Part shown: piece after piece, positions 8,825-18,438 of the stretch
How the letters are laid out: every line of letters begins with the position of its first letter
Position numbering within the stretch: position 1 is the first letter of the stretch
DNA from: Mariniblastus sp964414815
GTDB lineage: Bacteria > Planctomycetota > Planctomycetia > Pirellulales > Pirellulaceae
NCBI GenBank assembly: GCA_964414815.1
Contig: CAYPXY010000018.1
Span: forward strand, 1-64,000
Reading direction: 5' to 3'
Length of the DNA stretch: 64,000 nt
Translations under genes and position numbers: made by a program
Notes under the pieces: generated by a model
Seen by the model: only the letters and a program-made list of their open reading frames with translations
Database searches by the model: none
Told to the model about the DNA's origin: nothing

Positions 8825-9128
8825 GTAACCGTTCACGGAGTGAAAGAACGTTTAGCCGCAAGCCGAAGCCGACCGCTATCGTTTGTATCGATCATAAAAA
8901 AAGTAGGTCGACTCATGGTTGAAGCTGAAAGGTCCAGAAAGGGTCGGCGCAGGCGCGACGGCTAGGTGCAGTCTCTGTCGTCAAGCTGCCTGCCAACATA
9001 ATACCTGCAGCCCGATGCACCGCGCGCCTTTGGGGGTTGCCGATAAAGTGATTTCGGTGATGCAGTATTTTTGTCGGCCACCCCCGACGGCTTGCGGCTA
9101 AACGTTTTGGATCGTCGTGAACGGTTAC
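8825..9128. repeat. 300-bp interspersed element with terminal inverted repeats, copy A
   Basis: Begins GTAACCGTTCA and ends TGAACGGTTAC, an 11-bp terminal inverted repeat. A second nested pair follows: CGTTTAGCCGCAAGCC near the left end and its complement near the right end. Internal sequence such as GGTCGGCGCAGGCGCGACGG and GGGGGTTGCCGATAAA is shared with copies at 22549-22838 (opposite orientation) and 37879-38183. There is no conserved reading frame. It fills most of the 8795-9336 gap, and I see no gene in the remainder. Confidence 0.85.
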
Positions 9129-9336
9129 TAAATGCTTAACTTCTCTATCCACTTGTGATGCCTGGAAAATGCCGCCGGATTCTATCCGGGGGATACTTAC
9201 CTTCTACCGACCTACGCCCTGTCCTTGCAGCAATCACCTCCACTGCTATCACAATTCCCCTTTTCCGGGCCCGGGATTGTCTCTAAAAACAGGTTCTTGT
9301 TGAATGGGTTCAGGACGCTAAAGTGCTGCAGGACTG

Positions 9337-10317
9337 ATGAGTGATCGTTTCGTTTCTACGACGGGTTGGAGCGTATTATGCGCGATGATCGCACTTGGAC
9401 TGGCGGGTTGCACGTTTTTTGGCTCGCGGAAGCTGGCAGACCGGATCCAGCCGTCGAATGATTTGAACTGGTCGCCCGAGCAGGCCGTGATGCCGTATGC
9501 GGAAGTGGATGGGACGCATTATGTGCTGAGGAATCTGCGCAATTGCGACTACGTGACCACCAAGGACTTTGTTGTCAATCATTATGATCGGGCGATCGAT
9601 CTGTCCCAGATACAGACCGTCGATTACATCGTTGCGCCCTTCAGTACCGGTTCATTGCTGGCCCATACCATGGCCAGTTTTGGTCTCGATGATGGATCGT
9701 ACATCTGTCTGTCGATTGAAGTTCGCCGCCATGTCGGCGACTCCTACCGCGGGATCGCGGGACTGACTCGCGGATACGATTTGATCTATGTGATGGGCGA
9801 GGAACGCGACTTGATTGGCTCGCGAACGGATCATTTTGATGTTGAGGTTTACGTCTACCCCAGCACGGCCGACCCGCGAGCGGCGCAGGCGTTCTTTGTG
9901 GATGTCGTGCAGCGGATGAACAAGCTGAGAGACGATCCCGAGTTTTATCATCTGCTGGCCAACAACTGCACCACCAATCTCAAGGATCATGTCAACGAGA
10001 TCCAGCCCCAAACGATTCGGCATAAAACCTGGGAGATTATTCTGCCGGGTTTATCGGCCAGTTACGCGCACAAGCTGGGGCTGATCGAAAACCGGATTCC
10101 GTTTGAAGACCTTCAGACGCTATGCTATGTCAACGACTTGGCAAAGGACAATCTGAACCACCCCAATTTTTCGCAGCAGATTCGCAGCCGCCGCTACATG
10201 ATTGATCGGGCCATCGCGCGCAACAACCAACGCGATCCGTCGGCTTCATCCCGAGGTGCAGAATATCTGACCACGGAGCTTCCTAACCCATTCCGGTCAT
10301 TCTCAGGAAGAAATTGA
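9337..10317 (+). CDS. DUF4105-family (Lnb N-terminal-like) lipoprotein
   Basis: 326 residues. The N-terminus is a lipoprotein signal with lipobox LAGC, so the mature protein should be lipid-anchored at Cys25. The body has the DUF4105 pattern: YVLRNLRNCDY, a DFVVNHYDRAIDL segment, VDYIVAPF, and the core motif LLANNCTTNL, whose Asn-Cys-Thr suggests a cysteine-based acyl-transfer or papain-like site. Pfam now names this domain after Lnb, a lipoprotein N-acylation factor, but that activity is not shown for this protein. Its 3' end overlaps the convergent gene at 10283 by 35 bp. Confidence 0.72.
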   Translation: MSDRFVSTTGWSVLCAMIALGLAGCTFFGSRKLADRIQPSNDLNWSPEQAVMPYAEVDGTHYVLRNLRNCDYVTTKDFVVNHYDRAIDLSQIQTVDYIVAPFSTGSLLAHTMASFGLDDGSYICLSIEVRRHVGDSYRGIAGLTRGYDLIYVMGEERDLIGSRTDHFDVEVYVYPSTADPRAAQAFFVDVVQRMNKLRDDPEFYHLLANNCTTNLKDHVNEIQPQTIRHKTWEIILPGLSASYAHKLGLIENRIPFEDLQTLCYVNDLAKDNLNHPNFSQQIRSRRYMIDRAIARNNQRDPSASSRGAEYLTTELPNPFRSFSGRN

Positions 10318-11737
10318 GAACGCTGCGGCCAATGATCTGGTCATCGGGCATCCACATGTTCTGGCAAACACCATAGCCCACCATTGCTCCGAGCGACAAC
10401 AGCACGGCGACCAGTGCCAGCGAAGTGATGTGCCAGATATTGTAGGGAGCTTCCGGAGTGGCGGCGACTCCACCGACACCCGCGGCGGCAAAACCTGGAG
10501 CGTAGCCCGCATCGAAACCACCACCCAGTGGATCATCGAACATGGCTGGCTCAGCGACGAACTCATCGTCTGCCATCAGGCCTTCTGAAGACTCGTCGGC
10601 GTAAATTTCGGAATCTTCCAGGGCAATGACCTGGGAGCCGGTCGATTCGTCTTCTTCCAGCGGATCGGCCAGCGGTGTCAAATTGAATTCATCATCGTTG
10701 GCACTGTCGACGACCACCAGGTCATCTTCGTCTTCGGGCAGCTCCAATGAGTAGATGTCCGATCCACCACCAATATCGCTGTCGCCCGCCAGTCGGATAC
10801 CGCTGTCGTTGGCGCTCAGGTCGATACCACTTCCCTCCAGCTTGATTTCCGAACTGGAGTCGCTATCGTCGAGTACCAGATCACCGCTGTCGGTGAAGTC
10901 GCTGCTCAAACCGGAACCCGAACTGTCATTGCTGAGCGATAGCTCGTCGCTGAACAGGTCGTCTTCTGAAAACGACAAATCGTCGCCGAGCATCTTTCCC
11001 GTGTCGGAAGGACTTTTGTTTTCGTCGGCAAGGTCATCGTCGAACACGCTATCGTCGTTGCCGGAATCTGCCGAGCCCATCAATTTGTGACTGCTGCCGG
11101 AAGCGAGCCGGATGCTGCTGGCGCCGAATGAGAGATCTTCCTCGTCGTCGGTTACGTTTTCTTCTGAAGGAATGATGGGGGCGTCATCGCGGAATTTTCC
11201 TTTGACGCTGCTCGAGCCGCCCAGCAATCCGCTGTCGGCCAGTTCCAGTTCGATACTTTCCGGCTCCGAGAAAATATCCGACAAACCGGAACTCGCATCT
11301 GCTCCACTGGATTTGTCTTTGCCCGAAGAAAAAATTTCAGTCGACGAGTCTTCCATCCACTCGACGGATTCCATCTCGTTGTAATCGTCCGTCAGGCCTT
11401 TACCGCTTTTCTCGGGCAGTTTCGAGAACCCCAACTCATCGGTGAAGTCCATGCTTCCACTATCGCCGCTAAGCCCTTCGACAAACAGCTCCTTATCGGA
11501 ATCGGAAATCTGGAATCCCTGACTGCCTTCGCGGGCCAGAGGCTCATCGAGCGCATCGCCACCACCGAGGGAGATACCAAGATCGTCGGCAACTCGTTCC
11601 ACCTCCGTCATCTTGAATTTCCAGTTTGGCCCATCACGGTAACCAAAAATCTCGTTATTCGCTCTCATCTCAGTGAGGCGATCGATGGAAATCCCAAGCA
11701 GTCTGGCTGCTTCTTCCATGGGAACTAGTTTTGACAT
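10283..11737 (-). CDS. Acidic protein with N-terminal excisionase-like HTH and C-terminal membrane helix
   Basis: 484 residues in three parts. Residues 1-57 form a MerR/excisionase-like helix-turn-helix (MEEAARLLGISIDRLTEMR, then FGYRDGPNWKFKM), the kind that binds DNA. Residues of about 60-400 are extremely rich in Ser, Asp, Glu and Gly and probably disordered (for example SDSSSEIKLEGSGIDLS). A single membrane helix of about 430-452 (ITSLALVAVLLSLGAMVGYG) is followed by a short tail. This would place a DNA-binding head in the cytoplasm tethered to the inner membrane. I know of no function; a membrane-tethered regulator or nucleoid anchor is inference. It is transcribed away from the ABC-exporter operon and overlaps the DUF4105 gene tail to tail. 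Confidence 0.75.
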   Translation of the reverse strand: MSKLVPMEEAARLLGISIDRLTEMRANNEIFGYRDGPNWKFKMTEVERVADDLGISLGGGDALDEPLAREGSQGFQISDSDKELFVEGLSGDSGSMDFTDELGFSKLPEKSGKGLTDDYNEMESVEWMEDSSTEIFSSGKDKSSGADASSGLSDIFSEPESIELELADSGLLGGSSSVKGKFRDDAPIIPSEENVTDDEEDLSFGASSIRLASGSSHKLMGSADSGNDDSVFDDDLADENKSPSDTGKMLGDDLSFSEDDLFSDELSLSNDSSGSGLSSDFTDSGDLVLDDSDSSSEIKLEGSGIDLSANDSGIRLAGDSDIGGGSDIYSLELPEDEDDLVVVDSANDDEFNLTPLADPLEEDESTGSQVIALEDSEIYADESSEGLMADDEFVAEPAMFDDPLGGGFDAGYAPGFAAAGVGGVAATPEAPYNIWHITSLALVAVLLSLGAMVGYGVCQNMWMPDDQIIGRSVLNFFLRMTGMG

Positions 11738-12014
11738 AGCGATTCGGCTCCATGGATCGGTTGCTGGCCGACCATTGAATTAATGTAGGACGTCGAGATA
11801 GTGAACAGGTTTGTATTACTCAATTCTAAAAGCCGAAATTTCGGTTTCAAGTAAAAGCTGGACTTACTACCGAAAAATCGACAAACTGTCCTCCGATTTT
11901 CCAGATTTTGGGCCTGTCCCCTTCCAAGTTGCCCTTGGTTGCCTTCAGATTGCCTCGAAAAACCGTTATTTCTAGACTAAACGGCAAAAGTTCGCGCAAT
12001 AATCGACATGATGG

Positions 12015-12881
12015 TCAACTGCTTGCGCTGCGGTAGCTCCGAATGGCCGCCTTGAAAATCTGGCGGCTGACCAGCAAACTGACCACCGCCGCGACGATCG
12101 TATATCCTGCCAAGCCCCATTCCCACGCCGTCCAGGCGTTGCCCAGTGGCCGGGCCAATACGCGGGCCGGAACATTGGTGACCACCAGAATCGGTACTAA
12201 AAACGTGAACGTGCCCCACAACACCATTCCGATTCCGGATCGCATGTAGATCTCCATCGGATAGCGGTAGAAGTTCGTGATATAGAACCAGAAATCGTAA
12301 AGGTTCTGATTCCGGCCCAACCAAACGCTGGTCGACGCCAGCGAAATCATCACGCTGTAAAGGATCAGACAACCACACAGAATAAAAAACAGGAATGCCA
12401 GGACACTGCCCGGCGAAATGGATAAATCTTTGGAAGGATCATTCGCTAGCTGCCTCATTGAGTAAATGATTAATGCAATTCCCAGCAGCCCGTTGGGCAG
12501 TTGCGACCAGGTAAAACGGGGGAAGGTGATCAGAAACTGAGTGTCGATCGGCTTCAACAAAGCGAAATCCAGGTTGCCGGTTCGAATGGATTCACTGAAC
12601 TCTTCTGCATTGGGCATGAAGAACGTTTGAAGCAGGCTGTTCACGATCCATACCGAACCCAGGAATATGAAGAACTCGTGCTCATGCCACCCGGTGCCCT
12701 TGCCAATTTCAGCGGTGTGCTGGTAGATAATCTTGAACAGTCCCCAGTTCATGCAGGCCCACGCGATCGACGTGATCGACTGAAGTACAAAATCAGTACG
12801 AAACGACATATCGCGAATCAGCGAATTGCGAGCAAAGGTACAGAAGACTTTGAAGTAAGCAGGTCTCATCCCGTCAATCAT
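12015..12881 (-). CDS. ABC-2 type exporter permease (DUF990-like), second subunit
   Basis: 288 residues with about six membrane segments and a cytoplasmic N-terminus. Motifs typical of the DUF990/ABC-2 permeases that come in pairs include RDMSFRTDFVLQSI near the N-terminus, RTGNLDFALLKPIDTQF, and FWFYITNFYRYPMEIY. Such pairs work with one ATPase to export an unidentified substrate. The start overlaps the end of the first permease gene by 4 bp. It is the last gene of a three-gene minus-strand operon. The substrate cannot be read from the sequence. Confidence 0.85.
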   Translation of the reverse strand: MIDGMRPAYFKVFCTFARNSLIRDMSFRTDFVLQSITSIAWACMNWGLFKIIYQHTAEIGKGTGWHEHEFFIFLGSVWIVNSLLQTFFMPNAEEFSESIRTGNLDFALLKPIDTQFLITFPRFTWSQLPNGLLGIALIIYSMRQLANDPSKDLSISPGSVLAFLFFILCGCLILYSVMISLASTSVWLGRNQNLYDFWFYITNFYRYPMEIYMRSGIGMVLWGTFTFLVPILVVTNVPARVLARPLGNAWTAWEWGLAGYTIVAAVVSLLVSRQIFKAAIRSYRSASS

Positions 12882-13765
12882 CCTCCGTAGCCGCTGTAGC
12901 GTACGACGCCTCGGCGCCAGAGGATTCGCGACAGCAACAAGAAAAACACCACCCAGCCAACTTCGATCCAGAGTCCCTTCATCATCTCGGCGCCTTCCAC
13001 CTTTTGGAGGAACACGGCAGCCGGAAAATAGGCCAGATATTTGAATGGCAAATAATCCACCATGCTTCGAAACGGGATCGGATCATTGGGCAACAGCTCC
13101 AGTGGAAACATGTGCCCCGAAAGCATGAAACTCATCAGCATCAGAATGAAAACGAAGCTGCCAACCTCCAAAAACCAGAACCCGATCAGACCGATACAAT
13201 ACTCCATCAGGAATCCCAACATGAACGACAGCACCAGCGAGCAGAAAAATACAGCCAGTACATTCCACTCGGGCCAGCCCTCAATAAAAAATCCACGGCA
13301 CAAAAAGAACACAATGGCAAACGGAATGGCGGCAATCCAGTAGTAAACCAGCTTGTGTGCGACTCGCTGGGCCAGCAAAAACGCCTGCAAATCGACCGGC
13401 TGAATCAGAAACCGCTTGATCTCGCCATTTCGGATTTGGGCCGCTGTTCGGCTTGCCAGGCCCGGCATGCTCGAGAACGCACGGCTGATGGTGACCAGCA
13501 AGTAGTAGGCCACCATATCTCCGTATCGATAGCCCGCAATCTGCTTGGCCGAATGTTCCATCAACCCGTTTTCCAGCGAACCGGAAGCACCGGAACCTGA
13601 AGCCTCATTGGCCAGCTCATCCGAGACGACATCAAAGATCGCCCACCACAGAAAAATCTGCGTCAGGGTGGGCAGAAAACGCATTAGCGTCCCAAGCATG
13701 AAGTCACCCCGATAAACCAGTCGTTCGTGGATCGAGATTTTGAAAAAGGTCAGCCAGGATTTCAT
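12878..13765 (-). CDS. ABC-2 type exporter permease, first subunit
   Basis: 295 residues with about six membrane segments. The N-terminus KISIHERLVYRGDFMLGTLMR and the motif RNGEIKRFLIQPVDLQAF correspond to the RTGNLDFALLKP region of the partner permease, so the two are paralogous halves of a heterodimer. A short Gly/Ser-rich loop (NEASGSGASGSLENG) lies between the first two membrane segments. It overlaps the ATPase gene upstream and the second permease downstream by 4 bp each, which implies strict co-translation. Confidence 0.85.
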   Translation of the reverse strand: MKSWLTFFKISIHERLVYRGDFMLGTLMRFLPTLTQIFLWWAIFDVVSDELANEASGSGASGSLENGLMEHSAKQIAGYRYGDMVAYYLLVTISRAFSSMPGLASRTAAQIRNGEIKRFLIQPVDLQAFLLAQRVAHKLVYYWIAAIPFAIVFFLCRGFFIEGWPEWNVLAVFFCSLVLSFMLGFLMEYCIGLIGFWFLEVGSFVFILMLMSFMLSGHMFPLELLPNDPIPFRSMVDYLPFKYLAYFPAAVFLQKVEGAEMMKGLWIEVGWVVFFLLLSRILWRRGVVRYSGYGG

Positions 13766-14748
13766 GTTCGGGATTCGGCTTCTGAAAAGACTTTCGAAAT
13801 CACTTGCTCCAGCGGTGGATCTTCGACCGCAATGTCGTTGACGGCGTGCTTGCTCAAGATCTCGCTGAGTACTTTCCCGACTTGTTCGCGGTGGACGCGG
13901 AACTGAATTTTCGGTTCATCAATACGGATGACATCCGGCAGGTTTCGCAACTCGACCAGCGACTGAACATCCGAAACTTCCAGCGTAACCAATCGCTCGG
14001 TGCTGAAACGGTCGACAATCTCTTCCAACGAACCGTCATGATAGATCGAACCGTTGGCAATGATGATGGCGCGCTTGCACAGCGCTTCAATGTCCTTCAT
14101 GTAGTGGCTGGTCAACAAAATCGTATTTTTTTGTTCCTGTTGGTACGACTTGAGAAACTGCTGAATTTTGTGCTGAGCAACGACATCAAGTCCAATCGTT
14201 GGCTCATCGAGAAACAAAACTTCAGGCCGATGCAGCAGGGCGGCGATCAGTTCCATTTTCATGCGTTCGCCCAGCGACAATTCGCGGACGGGCTGATGGA
14301 GCAAACGGGTGACATCGAGCATCTCCGTCAGCTCATCTCGGGTTCGTTCGAACTGGTCGGCAGGAATCCGGTAGATGTGCTGATTCAATCGAAACGATTC
14401 CATTGCCGGCAAATCCCACCACAACTGGTTCTTCTGTCCCATGACCAGTGCGAATCTTCGGCGGTAGTCGTTTTCACGCCGCCAGGGAATGTGTCCCATG
14501 ACGCGCACATTCCCGTGCGTTGGGTTGATCACACCGGAGAGCAACTTGAGCGTCGTGGTTTTTCCGGCACCATTAGGCCCCAGGAACGCGACAAATTCTC
14601 CTTCGTTGACGGTGAAGTTGACATCGCGAACGGCATCCACCTCACGATACTCGCGATGAAACAATCCCTTGACTGACGCCCAAAGCCCTTCTCGTTTTTG
14701 ATAGACTCGATATGATTTGCTCAGATTTTCGACTTCGATGATTGGCAT
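13762..14748 (-). CDS. ABC exporter ATP-binding protein
   Basis: 328 residues: an ABC ATPase domain (about 1-235) plus a C-terminal extension typical of ABC-2 drug or polymer exporters. Walker A is GPNGAGKTT (57-65), the Q-loop is in VMGQKNQLWWDLPA, the signature is LSLGERMKMEL, Walker B is VLFLDEPTIGLD, and the H-loop is LLTSHYMKDIEAL. It drives the two permeases encoded directly downstream. It is the first gene of the operon; upstream is a REP-type palindrome and the divergent protease gene. Confidence 0.93.
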   Translation of the reverse strand: MPIIEVENLSKSYRVYQKREGLWASVKGLFHREYREVDAVRDVNFTVNEGEFVAFLGPNGAGKTTTLKLLSGVINPTHGNVRVMGHIPWRRENDYRRRFALVMGQKNQLWWDLPAMESFRLNQHIYRIPADQFERTRDELTEMLDVTRLLHQPVRELSLGERMKMELIAALLHRPEVLFLDEPTIGLDVVAQHKIQQFLKSYQQEQKNTILLTSHYMKDIEALCKRAIIIANGSIYHDGSLEEIVDRFSTERLVTLEVSDVQSLVELRNLPDVIRIDEPKIQFRVHREQVGKVLSEILSKHAVNDIAVEDPPLEQVISKVFSEAESRT

Positions 14749-14815
14749 GGATGGATTATAAATCGCACCGATCGCTGCTGACGAGGGGATGGGCTAATAT
14801 CCATCGCTTCCGCTA

Positions 14816-14918
14816 TTTGCAGTTCCGGCACGACTCTGGGGTGATGCCGGAACTGCGCAAACGTGGAACAATCACCCCAATATCAGACCTTATTCGGCGT
14901 TTGCTTGTTCCGGCCTAC
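14816..14918. repeat. BIME-like REP pair, family GTAGGCCGGAACAAGC, copy 1
   Basis: Two adjoining palindromes in the 252-bp space between divergent genes. The first pairs GCAGTTCCGGCA (14819-14830) with TGCCGGAACTGC (14845-14856). The second pairs that right arm with GCGTTTGCTTGTTCCGGC, and the unit ends in CTAC at 14918. The 22 bp at 14897-14918 are the exact reverse complement of 19554-19575. The GTAG at the hairpin foot is the tetranucleotide that REP-associated transposases recognise in enterobacteria. Confidence 0.75.
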
Positions 14919-15000
14919 TTGTTTGCGCCACTTCAAAACTCGGGTTGGGATTTCCTCGATCTGCCTCCAACTCCACTCTATCATCTGCTAAGCTATCGGA

Positions 15001-16029
15001 ATGTCCCACGAACCGGCCAATGCCAGCCAACCTGAAAGCCCTCCGGGTCATACGATCACGGTTGAATTACCGCCCGGCCATCCGTCCAACTACACGCTGG
15101 CGGAATGGGAGAATGAACAGGAGTATCTCCGACATCGCCGGATGAAAAAGCTGCCGGTGCTGCTGTTTTTGGCGACCCTGGCATCGACTTTTTTCGTTGG
15201 GGTTTGTCTCTGGAATCCCATGTCGTTCATCGAAACGATCTCGGGCCACGTCAATCCTCTGTTGGATGTCCGCCGACAGATTCTCGCCAACTGGCATATC
15301 GGTTTGACCTATATGTCTGCGGTCGTGTTGATTTTATTGTTGCATGAGATGGGGCACTTTATTGCCACGTTGATCTATCGCGTTCCGGCGTCCTTTCCCA
15401 TTTTCCTGCCCTTTCCCATCAATCCGATCGGAACCCTCGGTGCCGTGATTGCGATGCATGGTGTGGCGGCGAACCGAAAACAGATTTTTGACATCGGACT
15501 GGCGGGTCCGCTGGCGGGACTGGTGGCCGCCGTTCCCATTGCCTGGTTTGGCGTGGCCCAACTCGATTTGACGACGCAGCCGCTGGGCGGGATCGGGTTT
15601 CGACTGCCCTTGCTGTTGCAGTATTTTGCCTGGCTGTCCGACGTGCCGGGGTATGAGTCGGGCAAGGTCGTCTGGCTCAGCCAGTTAAATGCACTCTTTG
15701 TCGCAGGCTGGGTGGGAATGCTGATTACAGGATTCAACATGATGCCCATCGGCCAACTCGATGGCGGCCATGTGACGTATACGCTTTTCGGTAAAGCGGC
15801 TCAGCGAATCGGTCAGGCGGCGATTGTTCTGGTGATTGCGTTCATGGTGTATCACCAAAATTATTTGTTGTTCCTGATGGTGACGTTGCTGTTGCTGGTC
15901 GGCACCGAACATCCACCTACCCGCAACGATGAGATTCCGATCGGCCCGTTTCGATATGCGCTGGGATGGGTTTCGCTTTCGATCCCGATACTCTGCTTTC
16001 CTCCACTGGTATTTCAGATCAACTATTGA
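15001..16029 (+). CDS. Site-2-type membrane metalloprotease (M50 family)
   Basis: 342 residues with about seven membrane segments after a hydrophilic N-terminus of about 50 residues. The zinc motif is HEMGH (H115, E116, H119) inside LILLLHEMGHFIATL. The second signature, NMMPIGQLDGGH (about 246-257), supplies the third zinc ligand (Asp). The form with the GPLAGL stretch resembles the EGY1/plant-type branch of site-2 proteases. There is no PDZ domain, so it is not the RseP form. It cleaves membrane-embedded substrates, commonly anti-sigma factors, but no such partner is adjacent. Confidence 0.92.
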   Translation: MSHEPANASQPESPPGHTITVELPPGHPSNYTLAEWENEQEYLRHRRMKKLPVLLFLATLASTFFVGVCLWNPMSFIETISGHVNPLLDVRRQILANWHIGLTYMSAVVLILLLHEMGHFIATLIYRVPASFPIFLPFPINPIGTLGAVIAMHGVAANRKQIFDIGLAGPLAGLVAAVPIAWFGVAQLDLTTQPLGGIGFRLPLLLQYFAWLSDVPGYESGKVVWLSQLNALFVAGWVGMLITGFNMMPIGQLDGGHVTYTLFGKAAQRIGQAAIVLVIAFMVYHQNYLLFLMVTLLLLVGTEHPPTRNDEIPIGPFRYALGWVSLSIPILCFPPLVFQINY

Positions 16030-16211
16030 TATTCAATCTCAACATGTGTTTTTTCAAAACCGACATGGCGATCTCGATTGACAGGTTGAATCGAGCGCCT
16101 AACAATGTCGCGTAGCATGCGATGTTATCTCACAAATATATCGCCTGCGATCGTGAGCAGCCTACAGGCTGATAGATCAAGCCATGAAGCCCATGACCGA
16201 AAGAAAATCTC

Positions 16212-16715
16212 ATGTTAAGTGAAAAAATACAAACCGCTTTGAACAAGCAAATCAACGAAGAATTCTCATCCGCCTACATTTATTTGGCGACCGCAGCTGC
16301 CGCCGACAAGCTTGGGTTGCCCGGTTTTGTGAACTGGTTCAAGATCCAGTACGAAGAAGAGCTTGCCCATGGATTCAAAATTTTCAACTATGTGCTTGAA
16401 CGAGATGGCTCGGTGGAGCTGGACATGATTGAAAAGCCGAAAGTGGTTGCCGCGTCGGCACTGGAACTGTTTGAAGCAGCTCTGCGGCACGAAAACCACA
16501 TCACCCAGTGCATCTTCAAACTCAAGGACTTGGCGAAATCCGAACAGGATCACGCAACGGATGTTTTCCTGGAGTGGTTCGTCAACGAGCAGGTCGAGGA
16601 GGAGGCCAGTGCCCGAGGTGTGATCGACCAATTGAAGCTGGTCAACGAGAATCCGAACGGACTGTTCATGATTGATCGCGAGCTGGCCAAGCGAATAGCA
16701 GAGGCCGTCGCATAA
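16212..16715 (+). CDS. ftnA: Bacterial non-haem ferritin (FtnA)
   Basis: 167 residues, the normal length for FtnA, which forms a 24-subunit cage that oxidises and stores iron. The ferroxidase ligands are all at the E. coli FtnA positions: E17, E50, H53, E94 and Q127, with site-C candidates at E49 and E130. No haem-ligand methionine of the bacterioferritin type is apparent. The gene stands alone, with about 180 bp of upstream sequence in which I could not identify a Fur box with confidence. Confidence 0.95.
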   Translation: MLSEKIQTALNKQINEEFSSAYIYLATAAAADKLGLPGFVNWFKIQYEEELAHGFKIFNYVLERDGSVELDMIEKPKVVAASALELFEAALRHENHITQCIFKLKDLAKSEQDHATDVFLEWFVNEQVEEEASARGVIDQLKLVNENPNGLFMIDRELAKRIAEAVA

Positions 16716-16860
16716 CACGACCATACTTCACTGATTCCTGAATCTTTTCTGGAAATCAGTTCGCTAGCGGCCCTACGGATTCGCAAAGTCGATCCACCGC
16801 TAGGAACGATCCGGCAAGTACATTTTCTACATTCAGAGGACGATTGGAAGTAACACGCCC

Positions 16861-18408
16861 GTGTTCAACGGCGCGCCAGACTTTGTCGATTACCCTGATT
16901 TTTCCAGAATGTACGCCAGCCCATTCCTGCACTTCCTGTTCGCATTGTCGTTCGTCACCCCGGTCATCCTCTATGACCCTCCCAGCCCGTCTGCTGGACG
17001 ACCTGGGACAGTTGAAACAGAAGACGAACGAAAGCTGAAGAAATCAGAAATGCCGCAGTTAACGTCTGCGGCTTCTCGTCAGGACACCGATGGGCCCCAG
17101 GCGGAAATCACAGAAGCCAGAACCAGGGTCAAAATGGAACAGGCTTCGGCGCTGCTGGAACGTCTGTCCGATGTGCTGGATTCGATGACCGGCGAAGAGG
17201 AGTACGAATCTTACGACGACAACCCCAAGGACCCATCCCTGCTGCACGAGTTTCCCGCAGACATGCTGGCGCGAAAGGCCCGCATCGAGTCGTGCCTACA
17301 AACCTACTACGCCCACCCCGTCAACGCGGATGTGCTCCGGCCGTGGAGTATCATGCACGGCGTCCTTGCGTACGGCAACCAATCGATGGTGGTGACACGA
17401 GGCAAACGCGTCAATGCCATCGACTATCTATGCCACAACGGAGTGGGCAATGACCGGCGATTGCTCCAGCTCAAGGACGGCAAATTATCGCCTGTTGTAG
17501 GAATCGGGTACCAAGGGCATGAGGGACAGTTACTGGCTATTTTGGCCCAGGTGAAAACACCCCTGGATCATCCCATCCAGGTGGATGGACAGTCGTCGTT
17601 CATCGTGAGGGATCTGGTGGAATATGAAATGCTGACTTGTCGCCCCGGGCAGGAACTGACTTTCAAACTGATCGGCCTGTCGGTCTACTTGCCGAGCGAT
17701 GCAACCTGGAAAGATAACACCGGCCAGACTTGGGACATCTCGCGATTGATGTATGAAGAGCTGGCTCAGCCCATCAACGGAGCGGCCTGTGGAGGAATTC
17801 ATCGCCTCATGGGACTGAGTTATGCCGTTGCTGTACGCAAGGCTCGCGGCGAACCGATCGACGGACAGTGGAAGCGGGCCGAAAATTTCGTGGCCAGGTA
17901 TCAACAACATGCCCTGACCCTGCAAAATCCCGATGGCGGATTCAGCACGGAATTCTTCGAGGGACTGAGCAACACTCCCGACCCGATCCGCCAGATTTAC
18001 ACCACGGGCCACCTCTTGGAATGGCTGGCTTTCTCCATGACCGAGGAAGAACTGGAGTCCACGCCCCTGCTACGGTTGGTGGACCGATTGCTGGACTTGA
18101 TGCAGACCGAACACGGACAACAGGAGCTCAGCGGAACCGATGTGGGCCCGAAGGGACATGCACTGAGGGCGTTGAGGCTGTTTGAACTGCGAATTTTCGG
18201 AGAGCCATCAAACTACCGGGATCTGGCCTTGGCCGATCCACGGCCCATCATCGAAGCCTCGGAAGCTTCCGCGTTGCAAAAGAATGTTCGCGTCGTGCTG
18301 CCCACTTCCGCAAGTTCGCCGGACCGCTTCCATACAACGTCTCCTTCACTCAATTCATCAAACGAAGCCGGAAACATGCGTAACACCCGATTCATGCGAC
18401 GAAGATAG
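16861..18408 (+). CDS. Planctomycete secreted protein of unknown function, toroid-like C-terminal part
   Basis: 515 residues from a GTG at 16861; an ATG at 16909 would give a shorter protein that begins directly with a signal-like segment (YASPFLHFLFALSFVTPVIL), and both starts are possible. Residues of about 60-130 are acidic and probably coiled. The C-terminal two thirds are helical with cyclase-like motifs such as LQNPDGGFSTEF and a run of helices (TGHLLEWLAFSM), similar in style to alpha/alpha toroids. I recognise no catalytic residues. The next gene follows after 30 bp, so the two may be co-transcribed. Confidence 0.72.
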   Translation: MFNGAPDFVDYPDFSRMYASPFLHFLFALSFVTPVILYDPPSPSAGRPGTVETEDERKLKKSEMPQLTSAASRQDTDGPQAEITEARTRVKMEQASALLERLSDVLDSMTGEEEYESYDDNPKDPSLLHEFPADMLARKARIESCLQTYYAHPVNADVLRPWSIMHGVLAYGNQSMVVTRGKRVNAIDYLCHNGVGNDRRLLQLKDGKLSPVVGIGYQGHEGQLLAILAQVKTPLDHPIQVDGQSSFIVRDLVEYEMLTCRPGQELTFKLIGLSVYLPSDATWKDNTGQTWDISRLMYEELAQPINGAACGGIHRLMGLSYAVAVRKARGEPIDGQWKRAENFVARYQQHALTLQNPDGGFSTEFFEGLSNTPDPIRQIYTTGHLLEWLAFSMTEEELESTPLLRLVDRLLDLMQTEHGQQELSGTDVGPKGHALRALRLFELRIFGEPSNYRDLALADPRPIIEASEASALQKNVRVVLPTSASSPDRFHTTSPSLNSSNEAGNMRNTRFMRRR

Positions 18409-18438
18409 TGCTGTTTCTCGAACCGAAAGGATTGTGTT

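Noticed and set aside
8913..9152. Short frames inside the 300-bp element copy A
   Set aside because: They are not conserved in the other two copies, so the element is not coding.
13004..13600. 198-codon plus-strand frame opposite the ABC-2 permease
   Set aside because: Antisense to a clear membrane protein; its His/Gln-rich composition is the mirror of hydrophobic codons.
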